From: Bombus terrestris
Lineage: Eukaryota; Arthropoda; Insecta; Hymenoptera; Apidae
Assembly (NCBI RefSeq): GCF_910591885.1
Contig: NW_025963560.1
Location: 124,001-188,000 of the forward strand
Length of the DNA: 64,000 nucleotides
Direction: 5' to 3'
Below the pieces are notes generated by a model that was not told the origin of the DNA, searched no databases, and worked only from the letters and a program-made list of their open reading frames with translations. The first letter of the stretch is position 1, and each line of letters starts with the position of its first letter. A program made the translations under genes and the position numbers. Positions 13,062 to 28,567 of the stretch are shown one piece after another.

Positions 13062-14905
13062 ACATGGCGTCATACGTCATAAAGTAATACTACATGACGT
13101 AACATAATATAACGTTATTCGTAATAACGTAATACCACATGACGTCATACGTTATAACGTAATACTCCATAACGTCATAAGTTATAACCTAATACCGCAT
13201 AACTTCATACGTTATATCGTAATACTGCATAACGTCATACGTTATAACGAAATACTACACGACGTCATACGTCATAAAGTAATACTACATGACGTCATAC
13301 GTCATAAAGTAATACTACATGACGTCATACGTCATAAAGTAATACTACATGACGTCATACGTCATAAAGTAATACTACATGACGTCATACGTCATAAAGT
13401 AATACTACATGACGTCATACGTCATAAAGTAATACTACATGACGTCATACGTCATAAAGTAATACTACATGACGTCATACGTCATAAAGTAATACAATAT
13501 TACGATATTCGTAATAACGTAATACCACATGACGTCATACGTTATAACGTAATACTACATGTCTTTATACGTTATAACGTAATACAACATAAGGTCATAC
13601 GTTATAAAGTTACACAATATAACGTTATTCGTAATAACGTAATACTACATAACGTCATACGTTATAACGTAATACTACATGACATGATAAGTTATAACGT
13701 AATACGACATAACGTTGTGCGTTATATCGTAATTCTATATAACGTTGTACGTTAAAACGAAATACTACATGACGTCATACGTCATAAAGTAATACTACAT
13801 GACGTCATACGTCATAAAGTAATACTACATGACGTCATACGTTATAACATAATACTGCATAACGTCATACGTTATATCGTAATACTGCATAACGTCATAC
13901 GTTATAACGAAATACTACATGACGTCATACGTCATAAAGTAATACTACATGACGTCATACGTCATAAAGTAATACTACATGACGTCATACGTTATAACAT
14001 AATACTGCATAACGTCATACGTTATATCGTAATACTGCATAACGTCATACGTTATAACGAAATACTACATGACGTCATACGTCATAAAGTAATACTACAT
14101 GACGTCATACGTCATAAAGTAATACTACATGACGTCATACGTAATAAAGTAATACTACATGACGTCATACGTCATAAAGTAATACTACATGACGTCATAC
14201 GTTATAACATAATACTGCATAACGTCATACGTTATATCGTAATACTGCATAACGTCATACGTTATAACGAAATACTACATGACGTCATACGTCATAAAGT
14301 AATACTACATGACGTCATACGTCATAAAGTAATACTACATGACGTCATACGTCATAAAGTAATACTACATGACGTCATACGTTATAACATAATACTGCAT
14401 AACGTCATACGTTATATCGTAATACTGCATAACGTCATACGTTATAACGAAATACTACATGACGTCATACGTCATAAAGTAATACTACATGACGTCATAC
14501 GTCATAAAGTAATACTACATGACGTCATACGTTATAACATAATACTGCATAACGTCATACGTTATATCGTAATACTGCATAACGTCATACGTTATAACGA
14601 AATACTACATGACGTCATACGTCATAAAGTAATACTACATGACGTCATACGTCATAAAGTAATACTACATGACGTCATACGTCATAAAGTAATACTACAT
14701 GACGTCATACGTCATAAAGTAATACTACATGACGTCATACGTTATAAAATAATACTGCATAACGTCATACGTTATATCGTAATACTGCATAACGTCATAC
14801 GTTATAACGAAATACTACATGACGTCATACGTCATAAAGTAATACTACATGACGTCATACGTCATAAAGTAATACTACATACGTCATACGTCATAAAGTG
14901 ATACT
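13062..14905 (+). repeat. Block 5 (class S, 1,844 bp)
   Basis: A half-unit deletion at 13092 is followed quickly by gamma (13257, 8 K units), beta at 13497-13766 and several M-I-E-K(n) groups. Unlike block 3 it has no alpha remnant. Near 14748 one M unit reads TTATAAAAT instead of TTATAACAT. It is closed by a GTGATACT J unit at 14877. Confidence 0.9.
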
Positions 14906-17900
14906 ACATGGCGTCATACGTCATAAAGTAATACTACATGACGTAACATAATATAACGTTATTCGTAATAACGTAATACCACATGACGTCATACGTTATA
15001 ACGTAATACTCCATAACGTCATAAGTTATAACCTAATACCGCATAACGTCATACGTTATATCGTAATACTGCATAACGTCATACGTTATAACGAAATACT
15101 ACATGACGTCATACGTCATAAAGTAATACTGCATGACGTCATACGTCATAAAGTAATACTACATGACGTCATACGTCATAAAGTAATACTACATGACGTC
15201 ATATGTCATAAAGTAACATAATATAACGTTATTCGTAATAACGTAATACCACATGGCGTCATACGTTATAACGTAATACTCCATAACGTCATTCGTTATA
15301 ACGTAATACTACATGACATGATACGTTATAACGTAATACGACATAACGTTGTGCGTTATATCGTAATTCTATATAACGTTGTACGTTATATCGTATTACT
15401 ACATGACGTCATATGTTATAACGTAATACTACATGACGGCATACGTCATAAAGTAATACTACATGACGTCATACGTCATAAAGTAACACAATATAACGTC
15501 ATACGGTATAACGTAATACGACATAACGTTGTGCGTTATATCGTAATTCTATATAACGCTGTACGTTATATCGTATTACTACATGACGTCATATGTTATA
15601 ACGTAATACTACATGACGGCATACGTTATAACCTAATACTACATGACGTCATACGTTATAACGCAAAACTATATGACGTCATACGTTATAACCTCATACT
15701 GCATAACGTCATACGTTATATCGTACTAATACATAACGTCATACGTTATAACGTAACACTACATAACGTCATACGTTATAACGTAGTACTGCATAACGTC
15801 ATACGTTATATCGTAATACTACATAACGTCATACGTTATAAGGAAATACTACATGACGTCATACGTCATAAAGCAATATTACATGACGTCATACGTCATA
15901 AAGTAACACAATATTACGATATTCGTAATAACGTAATACTACATGACGTCATACGCTATAACGTGATACTACATGACATGATAAGTTATAACGTAATACG
16001 ACATAACGTTGTGCGTTATATCGTAATTCTATATAACGTTGTACGTTAAAACGAAATACTACATGACGTCATACGTCATAAAGTAATACTACATGACGTC
16101 ATACGTCATAAAGTAATACTACATGACGTCATACGTTATAACGTAGTACTGCATAACGTCATACGTTATAACGAAATACTACATGACGTCATACGTCATA
16201 AAGTAATACTACATGACGTCATACGTCATAAAGTAATACAATATTACGATATTCGTAATAACGTAATACCACATGACGTCATACGTTATAACGTAATACT
16301 ACATGTCTTTATACGTTATAACGTAATACAACATAAGGTCATACGTTATAAAGTTACACAATATAACGTTATTCGTAATAACGTAATACTACATAACGTC
16401 ATACGTTATAACGTAATACTACATGACATGATAAGTTATAACGTAATACGACATAACGTTGTGCGTTATATCGTAATTCTATATAACGTTGTACGTTAAA
16501 ACGAAATACTACATGACGTCATACGTCATAAAGTAATACTACATGACGTCATACGTCATAAAGTAATACTACATGACGTCATACGTTATAACATAATACT
16601 GCATAACGTCATACGTTATATCGTAATACTGCATAACGTCATACGTTATAACGAAATACTACATGACGTCATACGTCATGAAGTAATACTACATGACGTC
16701 ATACGTCATAAAGTAATACTAAATGACGTCATACGTCATAAAGTAATACTACATGACGTCATACGTTATAACATAATACTGCATAACGTCATACGTTATA
16801 TCGTAATACTGCATAACGTCATACGTTATAACGAAATACTACATGACGTCATACGTCATAAAGTAATACTACATGACGTCATACGTCATAAAGTAATACT
16901 ACATAACGTCATACGTCATAAAGTAATACTACATGACGTCATACGTCATAAAGTAATACTACATGACGTCATACGTTATAACATAATACTGCATAACGTC
17001 ATACGTTATATCGTAATACTGCATAACGTCATACGTTATAACGAAATACTACATGACGTCATACGTCATAAAGTAATACTACATGACGTCATACGTCATA
17101 AAGTAATACTACATGACGTCATACGTCATAAAGTAATACTACATGACGTCATACGTCATAAAGTAATATTACATGACGTCATACGTCATAAAGTAATACT
17201 ACATGACGTCATACGTCATAAAGTAATACTACATGACGTCATACGTTATAACCTAATACTGCATAACGTCATACGTTATATCGTAATACTGCATAACGTC
17301 ATACGTTATAACGAAATACTACATGACGTCATACGTCATAAAGTAATACTACATGACGTCATACGTCATAAAGTAATACTACATGACGTCATACGTCATA
17401 AAGTAATACTACATGACGTCATACGTCATAAAGTAATACTACATGACGTCATACGTCATAAAGTAATACTACATGACGTCATACGTCATAAAGTAATATT
17501 ACATGACGTCATACGTCATAAAGTAATACTACATGACGTCATACGTCATAAAGTAATACTACATGACGTAACATAATATAACGTTATTCGTAATAACGTA
17601 ATACCACATGACGTCATACGTTATAACGTAATACTCCATAACGTCATAAGTTATAACCTAATACCGCATAACTTCATACGTTATATCGTAATACTGCATA
17701 ACGTCATACGTTATAACGAAATACTACACGACGTCATACGTCATAAAGTAATACTACATGACGTCATACGTCATAAAGTAATACTACATGACGTCATACG
17801 TCATAAAGTAATACTACATGACGTCATACGTCATAAAGTAATACTACATGACGTCATACGTCATAAAGTAATACTACATGACGTCATACGTCATAAAGTA

Positions 17901-20900
17901 ATACTACATGACGTCATACGTCATAAAGTAATACTACATGACGTCATACGTCATAAAGTAATACTACATGACGTCATACGTCATAAAGTAATACAATATT
18001 ACGATATTCGTAATAACGTAATACCACATGACGTCATACGTTATAACGTAATACTACATGTCTTTATACGTTATAACGTAATACAACATAAGGTCATACG
18101 TTATAAAGTTACACAATATAACGTTATTCGTAATAACGTAATACTACATAACGTCATACGTTATAACGTAATACTACATGACATGATAAGTTATAACGTA
18201 ATACGACATAACGTTGTGCGTTATATCGTAATTCTATATAACGTTGTACGTTAAAACGAAATACTACATGACGTCATACGTCATAAAGTAATACTACATG
18301 ACGTCATACGTCATAAAGTAATACTACATGACGTCATACGTTATAACATAATACTGCATAACGTCATACGTTATATCGTAATACTGCATAACGTCATACG
18401 TTATAACGAAATACTACATGACGTCATACGTCATAAAGTAATACTACATGACGTCATACGTCATAAAGTAATACTACATGACGTCATACGTTATAACATA
18501 ATACTGCATAACGTCATACGTTATATCGTAATACTGCATAACGTCATACGTTATAACGAAATACTACATGACGTCATACGTCATAAAGTAATACTACATG
18601 ACGTCATACGTCATAAAGTAATACTACATGACGTCATACGTCATAAAGTAATACTACATGACGTCATACGTCATAAAGTAATACTACATGACGTCATACG
18701 TTATAACATAATACTGCATAACGTCATACGTTATATCGTAATACTGCATAACGTCATACGTTATAACGAAATACTACATGACGTTATACGTCATAAAGTA
18801 ATACTACATGACGTCATACGTCATAAAGTAATACTACATGACGTCATACGTCATAAAGTAATATTACATGACGTCATACGTCATAAAGTAATACTACATG
18901 ACGTCATACGTTATAACCTAATACTGCATAACGTCATACGTTATATCGTAATACTGCATAACGTCATACGTTATAACGAAATACTACATGACGTCATACG
19001 TCATAAAGAAATACTACATGACGTCATACGTCATAAAGTAATACTACATGACGTCATACGTCATAAAGTAATATTACATGACGTCATACGTCATAAAGTA
19101 ATACTACATGACGTCATACGTCATAAAGTAATACTACATGACGTCATACGTCATAAAGTAATACTACATGACGTCATACGTTATAACCTAATACTGCATA
19201 ACGTCATACGTTATATCGTAATACTGCATAACGTCATACGTTATAACGAAATACTACATGACGTCATACGTCATAAAGTAATACTACATGACGTCATACG
19301 TCATAAAGTAATACTACATGACGTCATACGTCATAAAGTAATACTACATGACGTCATACGTCATAAAGTAATACTACATGACGTCATACGTCATAAAGTA
19401 ATACTACATGACGTCATACGTCATAAAGTAATATTACATGACGTCATACGTCATAAAGTAATACTACATGACGTCATACGTCATAAAGTAATACTACATG
19501 ACGTAACATAATATAACGTTATTCGTAATAACGTAATACCACATGACGTCATACGTTATAACGTAATACTCCATAACGTCATAAGTTATAACCTAATACC
19601 GCATAACTTCATACGTTATATCGTAATACTGCATAACGTCATACGTTATAACGAAATACTACACGACGTCATACGTCATAAAGTAATACTACATGACGTC
19701 ATACGTCATAAAGTAATACTACATGACGTCATACGTCATAAAGTAATACTACATGACGTCATACGTCATAAAGTAATACTACATGACGTCATACGTCATA
19801 AAGTAATACTACATGACGTCATACGTCATAAAGTAATACTACATGACGTCATACGTCATAAAGTAATACTACATGACGTCATACGTCATAAAGTAATACA
19901 ATATTACGATATTCGTAATAACGTAATACCACATGACGTCATACGTTATAACGTAATACTACATGTCTTTATACGTTATAACGTAATACAACATAAGGTC
20001 ATACGTTATAAAGTTACACAATATAACGTTATTCGTAATAACGTAATACTACATAACGTCATACGTTATAACGTAATACTACATGACATGATAAGTTATA
20101 ACGTAATACGACATAACGTTGTGCGTTATATCGTAATTCTATATAACGTTGTACGTTAAAACGAAATACTACATGACGTCATACGTCATAAAGTAATACT
20201 ACATGACGTCATACGTCATAAAGTAATACTACATGACGTCATACGTTATAACATAATACTGCATAACGTCATACGTTATATCGTAATACTGCATAACGTC
20301 ATACGTTATAACGAAATACTACATGACGTCATACGTCATAAAGTAATACTACATGACGTCATACGTCATAAAGTAATACTACATGACGTCATACGTTATA
20401 ACATAATACTGCATAACGTCATACGTTATATCGTAATACTGCATAACGTCATACGTTATAACGAAATACTACATGACGTCATACGTCATAAAGTAATACT
20501 ACATGACGTCATACGTCATAAAGTAATACTACATGACGTCATACGTCATAAAGTAATACTACATGACGTCATACGTCATAAAGTAATACTACATGACGTC
20601 ATACGTTATAACATAATACTGCATAACGTCATACGTTATATCGTAATACTGCATAACGTCATACGTTATAACGAAATACTACATGACGTCATACGTCATA
20701 AAGTAATACTACATGACGTCATACGTCATAAAGTAATACTACATGACGTCATACGTCATAAAGTAATATTACATGACGTCATACGTCATAAAGTAATACT
20801 ACATGACGTCATACGTCATAAAGTAATACTACATGACGTCATACGTTATAACCTAATACTGCATAACGTCATACGTTATATCGTAATACTGCATAACGTC

Positions 20901-21534
20901 ATACGTTATAACGAAATACTACATGACGTCATACGTCATAAAGTAATACTACATGACGTCATACGTCATAAAGTAATACTACATGACGTCATACGTCATA
21001 AAGTAATACTACATGACGTCATACGTCATAAAGTAATACCACATGACGTCATACGTTATAACGTAATACTACATGTCTTTATACGTTATAACGTAATACA
21101 ACATAAGGTCATACGTTATAAAGTTACACAATATAACGTTATTCGTAATAACGTAATACTACATAACGTCATACGTTATAACGTAATACTACATGACATG
21201 ATAAGTTATAACGTAATACGACATAACGTTGTGCGTTATATCGTAATTCTATATAACGTTGTACGTTAAAACGAAATACTACATGACGTCATACGTCATA
21301 AAGTAATACTACATGACGTCATACGTCATAAAGTAATACTACATGACGTAACATAATATAACGTTATTCGTAATAACGTAATACCACATGACGTCATACG
21401 TTATAACGAAATACTACATGACGTCATACGTCATAAAGTAATACTACATGACGTCATACGTCATAAAGTAATACTACATGACGTCATACGTCATAAAGTA
21501 ATACTACATACGTCATACGTCATAAAGTAATACT
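14906..21534 (+). repeat. Block 6 (class L, 6,629 bp)
   Basis: Contains half-unit deletions at 14936, 17561, 19496 and 21341, alpha-1 at 15311-16060, beta at 16241, 17996 and 19901, a beta without its first unit at 21041-21280, and gamma at 17726 and 19661. The gamma-beta-MIEK stretch appears twice in tandem (about 1.9 kb apart), so this block has an internal duplication that block 4 lacks. Its J unit at 21506 has the ordinary GTAATACT form. Confidence 0.9.
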
Positions 21535-24500
21535 ACATGGCGTCATACGTCATAAAGTAATACTACATGACGTAACATAATATAACGTTATTCGTAATAA
21601 CGTAATACCACATGACGTCATACGTTATAACGTAATACTCCATAACGTCATAAGTTATAACCTAATACCGCATAACGTCATACGTTATATCGTAATACTG
21701 CATAACGTCATACGTTATAACGAAATACTACATGACGTCATACGTCATAAAGTAATACTGCATGACGTCATACGTCATAAAGTAATACTACATGACGTCA
21801 TATGTCATAAAGTAATACTACATGACGTCATATGTCATAAAGTAACATAATATAACGTTATTCGTAATAACGTAATACCACATGGCGTCATACGTTATAA
21901 CGTAATACTCCATAACGTCATTCGTTATAACGTAATACTACATGACATGATACGTTATAACGTAATACGACATAACGTTGTGCGTTATATCGTAATTCTA
22001 TATAACGTTGTACGTTATATCGTATTACTACATGACGTCATATGTTATAACGTAATACTACATGACGGCATACGTCATAAAGTAATACTACATGACGTCA
22101 TACGTCATAAAGTAACACAATATAACGTCATACGGTATAACGTAATACGACATAACGTTGTGCGTTATATCGTAATTCTATATAACGCTGTACGTTATAT
22201 CGTATTACTACATGACGTCATATGTTATAACGTAATACTACATGACGGCATACGTTATAACCTAATACTACATGACGTCATACGTTATAACGCAAAACTA
22301 TATGACGTCATACGTTATAACCTCATACTGCATAACGTCATACGTTATATCGTACTAATACATAACGTCATACGTTATAACGTAACACTACATAACGTCA
22401 TACGTTATAACGTAGTACTGCATAACGTCATACGTTATATCGTAATACTACATAACGTCATACGTTATAAGGAAATACTACATGACGTCATACGTCATAA
22501 AGTAATACTACATGACGTCATACGTCATAAAGTAATACTACATGACGTCATACGTTATAACGTAGTACTGCATAACGTCATACGTTATAACGAAATACTA
22601 CATGACGTCATACGTCATAAAGTAATACTACATGACGTCATACGTCATAAAGTAATACAATATTACGATATTCGTAATAACGTAATACCACATGACGTCA
22701 TACGTTATAACGTAATACTACATGTCTTTATACGTTATAACGTAATACAACATAAGGTCATACGTTATAAAGTTACACAATATAACGTTATTCGTAATAA
22801 CGTAATACTACATAACGTCATACGTTATAACGTAATACTACATGACATGATAAGTTATAACGTAATACGACATAACGTTGTGCGTTATATCGTAATTCTA
22901 TATAACGTTGTACGTTAAAACGAAATACTACATGACGTCATACGTCATAAAGTAATACTACATGACGTCATACGTCATAAAGTAATACTACATGACGTCA
23001 TACGTTATAACATAATACTGCATAACGTCATACGTTATATCGTAATACTGCATAACGTCATACGTTATAACGAAATACTACATGACGTCATACGTCATAA
23101 AGTAATACTACATGACGTCATACGTCATAAAGTAATACTACATGCCGTCATACGTCATAAAGTAATACTACATGACGTCATACGTTATAACATAATACTG
23201 CATAACGTCATACGTTATATCGTAATACTGCATAACGTCATACGTTATAACGAAATACTACATGACGTCATACGTCATAAAGTAATACTACATGACGTCA
23301 TACGTCATAAAGTAATACTACATGACGTCATACGTCATAAAGTAATACTACATGACGTCATACGTTATAACATAATACTGCATAACGTCATACGTTATAT
23401 CGTAATACTGCATAACGTCATACGTTATAACGAAATACTACATGACGTCATACGTCATAAAGTAATACTACATGACGTCATACGTCATAAAGTAATACTA
23501 CATGACGTCATACGTCATAAAGTAATATTACATGACGTCATACGTCATAAAGTAATACTACATGACGTCATACGTCATAAAGTAATACTACATGACGTCA
23601 TACGTTATAACCTAATACTGCATAACGTCATACGTTATATCGTAATACTGCATAACGTCATACGTTATAACGAAATACTACATGACGTCATACGTCATAA
23701 AGTAATACTACATGACGTCATACGTCATAAAGTAATACTACATGACGTCATACGTCATAAAGTAATACTACATGACGTCATACGTCATAAAGTAATACTA
23801 CATGACGTCATACGTCATAAAGTAATACCACATGACGTCATACGTCATAAAGTAATACTACATGACGTCATACGTCATAAAGTAATACTACATGACGTCA
23901 TACGTCATAAAGTAATACTACATGACGTCATACGTCATAAAGTAATACTACATGACGTCATACGTCATAAAGTAATACAATATTACGATATTCGTAATAA
24001 CGTAATACCACATGACGTCATACGTTATAACGTAATACTACATGTCTTTATACGTTATAACGTAATACAACATAAGGTCATACGTTATAAAGTTACACAA
24101 TATAACGTTATTCGTAATAACGTAATACTACATAACGTCATACGTTATAACGTAATACTACATGACATGATAAGTTATAACGTAATACGACATAACGTTG
24201 TGCGTTATAACGTAATTCTACATGATGCCGTACGTTACAACGTAATACTACATGACGTCATACGTTATAACGCAAAACTACATGACGTCATACGCTATAA
24301 CCTCATACTGCATAACGTCATACGTTATATCGTACTAATACATAACGTCATACGTTATAACGTAATACTGCATAACGTCATACGTTATAACGTAATACTG
24401 CATACCGTCATACGTTATATCGTAATACTGCATAACGTCATACGTTATAACGTAATACTGCATACCGTCATACGTTATATCGTAATACTGCATAACGTCA

Positions 24501-25103
24501 TACGTTATAACGAAATACTACATGACGTCATTCGTTATAACGTAATACCACATGACGTCATACGTTATAACGTAATACTCCATAACGTCATAAGTTATAA
24601 CCTAATACCGCATAACGTCATACGTTATATCGTAATACTGCATAACGTCATACGTTATAACGAAATACTACATGACGTCATACGTCATAAAGTAATACTA
24701 CATGACGTCATACGTCATAAAGTAATACTACATGACGTCATACGTCATAAAGTAATACTACATGACGTAACATAATATAACGTTATTCGTAATAACGTAA
24801 TACCACATGACGTCATACGTTATAACGTAATACTCCATAACGTCATAAGTTATAACCTAATACCGCATAACGTCATACGTTATATCGTAATACTGCATAA
24901 CGTCATACGTTATAACGAAATACTACATGACGTCATACGTCATAAAGTAATACTACATGACGTCATACGTCATAAAGTAATACTACATGACGTCATACGT
25001 CATAAAGTAATACTACATGACGTCATACGTCATAAAGTAATACTACATGACGTCATACGTCATAAAGTAATACTACATACGTCATACGTCATAAAGTAAT
25101 ACT
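21535..25103 (+). repeat. Block 7 (class C1, 3,569 bp)
   Basis: Contains half-unit deletions at 21565 and 24760, alpha-2 at 21940-22929, a run of M-I-E-K(n) groups including an ACATGCCG unit near 23140, then beta-delta with its marker at 24220. It is the first block of the 17.77-kb duplicated set; its partner is block 11 (same length, offset 17,769 bp). Block 9 is a second close copy. Confidence 0.92.
21940..22929 (+). repeat. Alpha-2 cassette, reference copy (33 units, 990 bp)
   Basis: Shares its start and about the first 18 units with alpha-1, then changes at the unit after TTATAAGGAAATACT: instead of AAGCAATATT it runs K, K, a GTAGTACTGC unit, E, K and a complete beta cassette (22660-22929). 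Other copies are at 28971-29960, 32540-33529, 39709-40698, 46742-47731 and 50311-51300. The copy at 28971 differs near 29566, where AAGTAACACTACATAACG replaces the K form. The copy at 39709 has single-base changes at 39843 and 40073. It looks like an alpha-1 start fused to the GTAGTACTGC-E-K-beta stretch that lies downstream in alpha-1 blocks. Confidence 0.92.
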
Positions 25104-28100
25104 ACATGGCGTCATACGTCATAAAGTAATACTACATGACGTAACATAATATAACGTTATTCGTAATAACGTAATACCACATGACGTCATACGTTATAAC
25201 GTAATACTCCATAACGTCATAAGTTATAACCTAATACCGCATAACGTCATACGTTATATCGTAATACTGCATAACGTCATACGTTATAACGAAATACTAC
25301 ATGACGTCATACGTCATAAAGTAATACTGCATGACGTCATACGTCATAAAGTAATACTACATGACGTCATACGTCATAAAGTAATACTACATGACGTCAT
25401 ATGTCATAAAGTAACATAATATAACGTTATTCGTAATAACGTAATACCACATGGCGTCATACGTTATAACGTAATACTCCATAACGTCATTCGTTATAAC
25501 GTAATACTACATGACATGATACGTTATAACGTAATACGACATAACGTTGTGCGTTATATCGTAATTCTATATAACGTTGTACGTTATAACGAAATACTAC
25601 ATGACGTCATACGTCATAAAGTAATACTACATGACGTCATACGTCATAAAGTAATACTACATGACGTCATACGTCATAAAGTAATACTACATGACGTCAT
25701 ACGTCATAAAGTAATACTACATGACGTCATACGTTATAACATAATACTGCATAACGTCATACGTTATATCGTAATACTGCATAACGTCATACGTTATAAC
25801 GAAATACTACATGACGTCATACGTCATAAAGTAATACTACATGACGTCATACGTCATAAAGTAATACTACATGACGTCATACGTCATAAAGTAATATTAC
25901 ATGACGTCATACGTCATAAAGTAATACTACATGACGTCATACGTTATAACCTAATACTGCATAACGTCATACGTTATATCGTAATACTGCATAACGTCAT
26001 ACGTTATAACGAAATACTACATGACGTCATACGTCATAAAGTAATACTACATGACGTCATACGTCATAAAGTAATACTACATGACGTCATACGTCATAAA
26101 GTAATATTACATGACGTCATACGTCATAAAGTAATACTACATGACGTCATACGTCATAAAGTAATACTACATGACGTCATACGTCATAAAGTAATACTAC
26201 ATGACGTCATACGTTATAACCTAATACTGCATAACGTCATACGTTATATCGTAATACTGCATAACGTCATACGTTATAACGAAATACTACATGACGTCAT
26301 ACGTCATAAAGTAATACTACATGACGTCATACGTCATAAAGTAATACTACATGACGTCATACGTCATAAAGTAATACTACATGACGTCATACGTCATAAA
26401 GTAATACTACATGACGTCATACGTCATAAAGTAATACTACATGACGTCATACGTCATAAAGTAATATTACATGACGTCATACGTCATAAAGTAATACTAC
26501 ATGACGTCATACGTCATAAAGTAATACTACATGACGTAACATAATATAACGTTATTCGTAATAACGTAATACCACATGACGTCATACGTTATAACGTAAT
26601 ACTCCATAACGTCATAAGTTATAACCTAATACCGCATAACTTCATACGTTATATCGTAATACTGCATAACGTCATACGTTATAACGAAATACTACACGAC
26701 GTCATACGTCATAAAGTAATACTACATGACGTCATACGTCATAAAGTAATACTACATGACGTCATACGTCATAAAGTAATACTACATGACGTCATACGTC
26801 ATAAAGTAATACTACATGACGTCATACGTCATAAAGTAATACTACATGACGTCATACGTCATAAAGTAATACTACATGACGTCATACGTCATAAAGTAAT
26901 ACTACATGACGTCATACGTCATAAAGTAATACAATATTACGATATTCGTAATAACGTAATACCACATGACGTCATACGTTATAACGTAATACTACATGTC
27001 TTTATACGTTATAACGTAATACAACATAAGGTCATACGTTATAAAGTTACACAATATAACGTTATTCGTAATAACGTAATACTACATAACGTCATACGTT
27101 ATAACGTAATACTACATGACATGATAAGTTATAACGTAATACGACATAACGTTGTGCGTTATATCGTAATTCTATATAACGTTGTACGTTAAAACGAAAT
27201 ACTACATGACGTCATACGTCATAAAGTAATACTACATGACGTCATACGTCATAAAGTAATACTACATGACGTCATACGTTATAACATAATACTGCATAAC
27301 GTCATACGTTATATCGTAATACTGCATAACGTCATACGTTATAACGAAATACTACATGACGTCATACGTCATAAAGTAATACTACATGACGTCATACGTC
27401 ATAAAGTAATACTACATGACGTCATACGTTATAACATAATACTGCATAACGTCATACGTTATATCGTAATACTGCATAACGTCATACGTTATAACGAAAT
27501 ACTACATGACGTCATACGTCATAAAGTAATACTACATGACGTCATACGTCATAAAGTAATACTACATGACGTCATACGTCATAAAGTAATACTACATGAC
27601 GTCATACGTCATAAAGTAATACTACATGACGTCATACGTTATAACATAATACTGCATAACGTCATACGTTATATCGTAATACTGCATAACGTCATACGTT
27701 ATAACGAAATACTACATGACGTCATACGTCATAAAGTAATACTACATGACGTCATACGTCATAAAGTAATACTACATGACGTCATACGTCATAAAGTAAT
27801 ATTACATGACGTCATACGTCATAAAGTAATACTACATGACGTCATACGTCATAAAGTAATACTACATGACGTCATACGTTATAACCTAATACTGCATAAC
27901 GTCATACGTTATATCGTAATACTGCATAACGTCATACGTTATAACGAAATACTACATGACGTCATACGTCATAAAGTAATACTACATGACGTCATACGTC
28001 ATAAAGTAATACTACATGACGTCATACGTCATAAAGTAATACTACATGACGTCATACGTCATAAAGTAATACCACATGACGTCATACGTTATAACGTAAT

Positions 28101-28567
28101 ACTACATGTCTTTATACGTTATAACGTAATACAACATAAGGTCATACGTTATAAAGTTACACAATATAACGTTATTCGTAATAACGTAATACTACATAAC
28201 GTCATACGTTATAACGTAATACTACATGACATGATAAGTTATAACGTAATACGACATAACGTTGTGCGTTATATCGTAATTCTATATAACGTTGTACGTT
28301 AAAACGAAATACTACATGACGTCATACGTCATAAAGTAATACTACATGACGTCATACGTCATAAAGTAATACTACATGACGTAACATAATATAACGTTAT
28401 TCGTAATAACGTAATACCACATGACGTCATACGTTATAACGTAATACTACATGACGTCATACGTCATAAAGTAATACTACATGACGTCATACGTCATAAA
28501 GTAATACTACATGACGTCATACGTCATAAAGTAATACTACATACGTCATACGTCATAAAGTAATACT
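25104..28567 (+). repeat. Block 8 (class C2, 3,464 bp)
   Basis: Contains half-unit deletions at 25134, 26529 and 28374, the first two or three alpha units at 25509 that jump into E and K units, gamma at 26694, beta at 26934-27203 and a beta without its first unit at 28074-28313. Its tail from about 26215 to the end is repeated in block 10 at an offset of 10,736 bp. Its partner in the duplicated set is block 12, of the same length. Confidence 0.92.
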
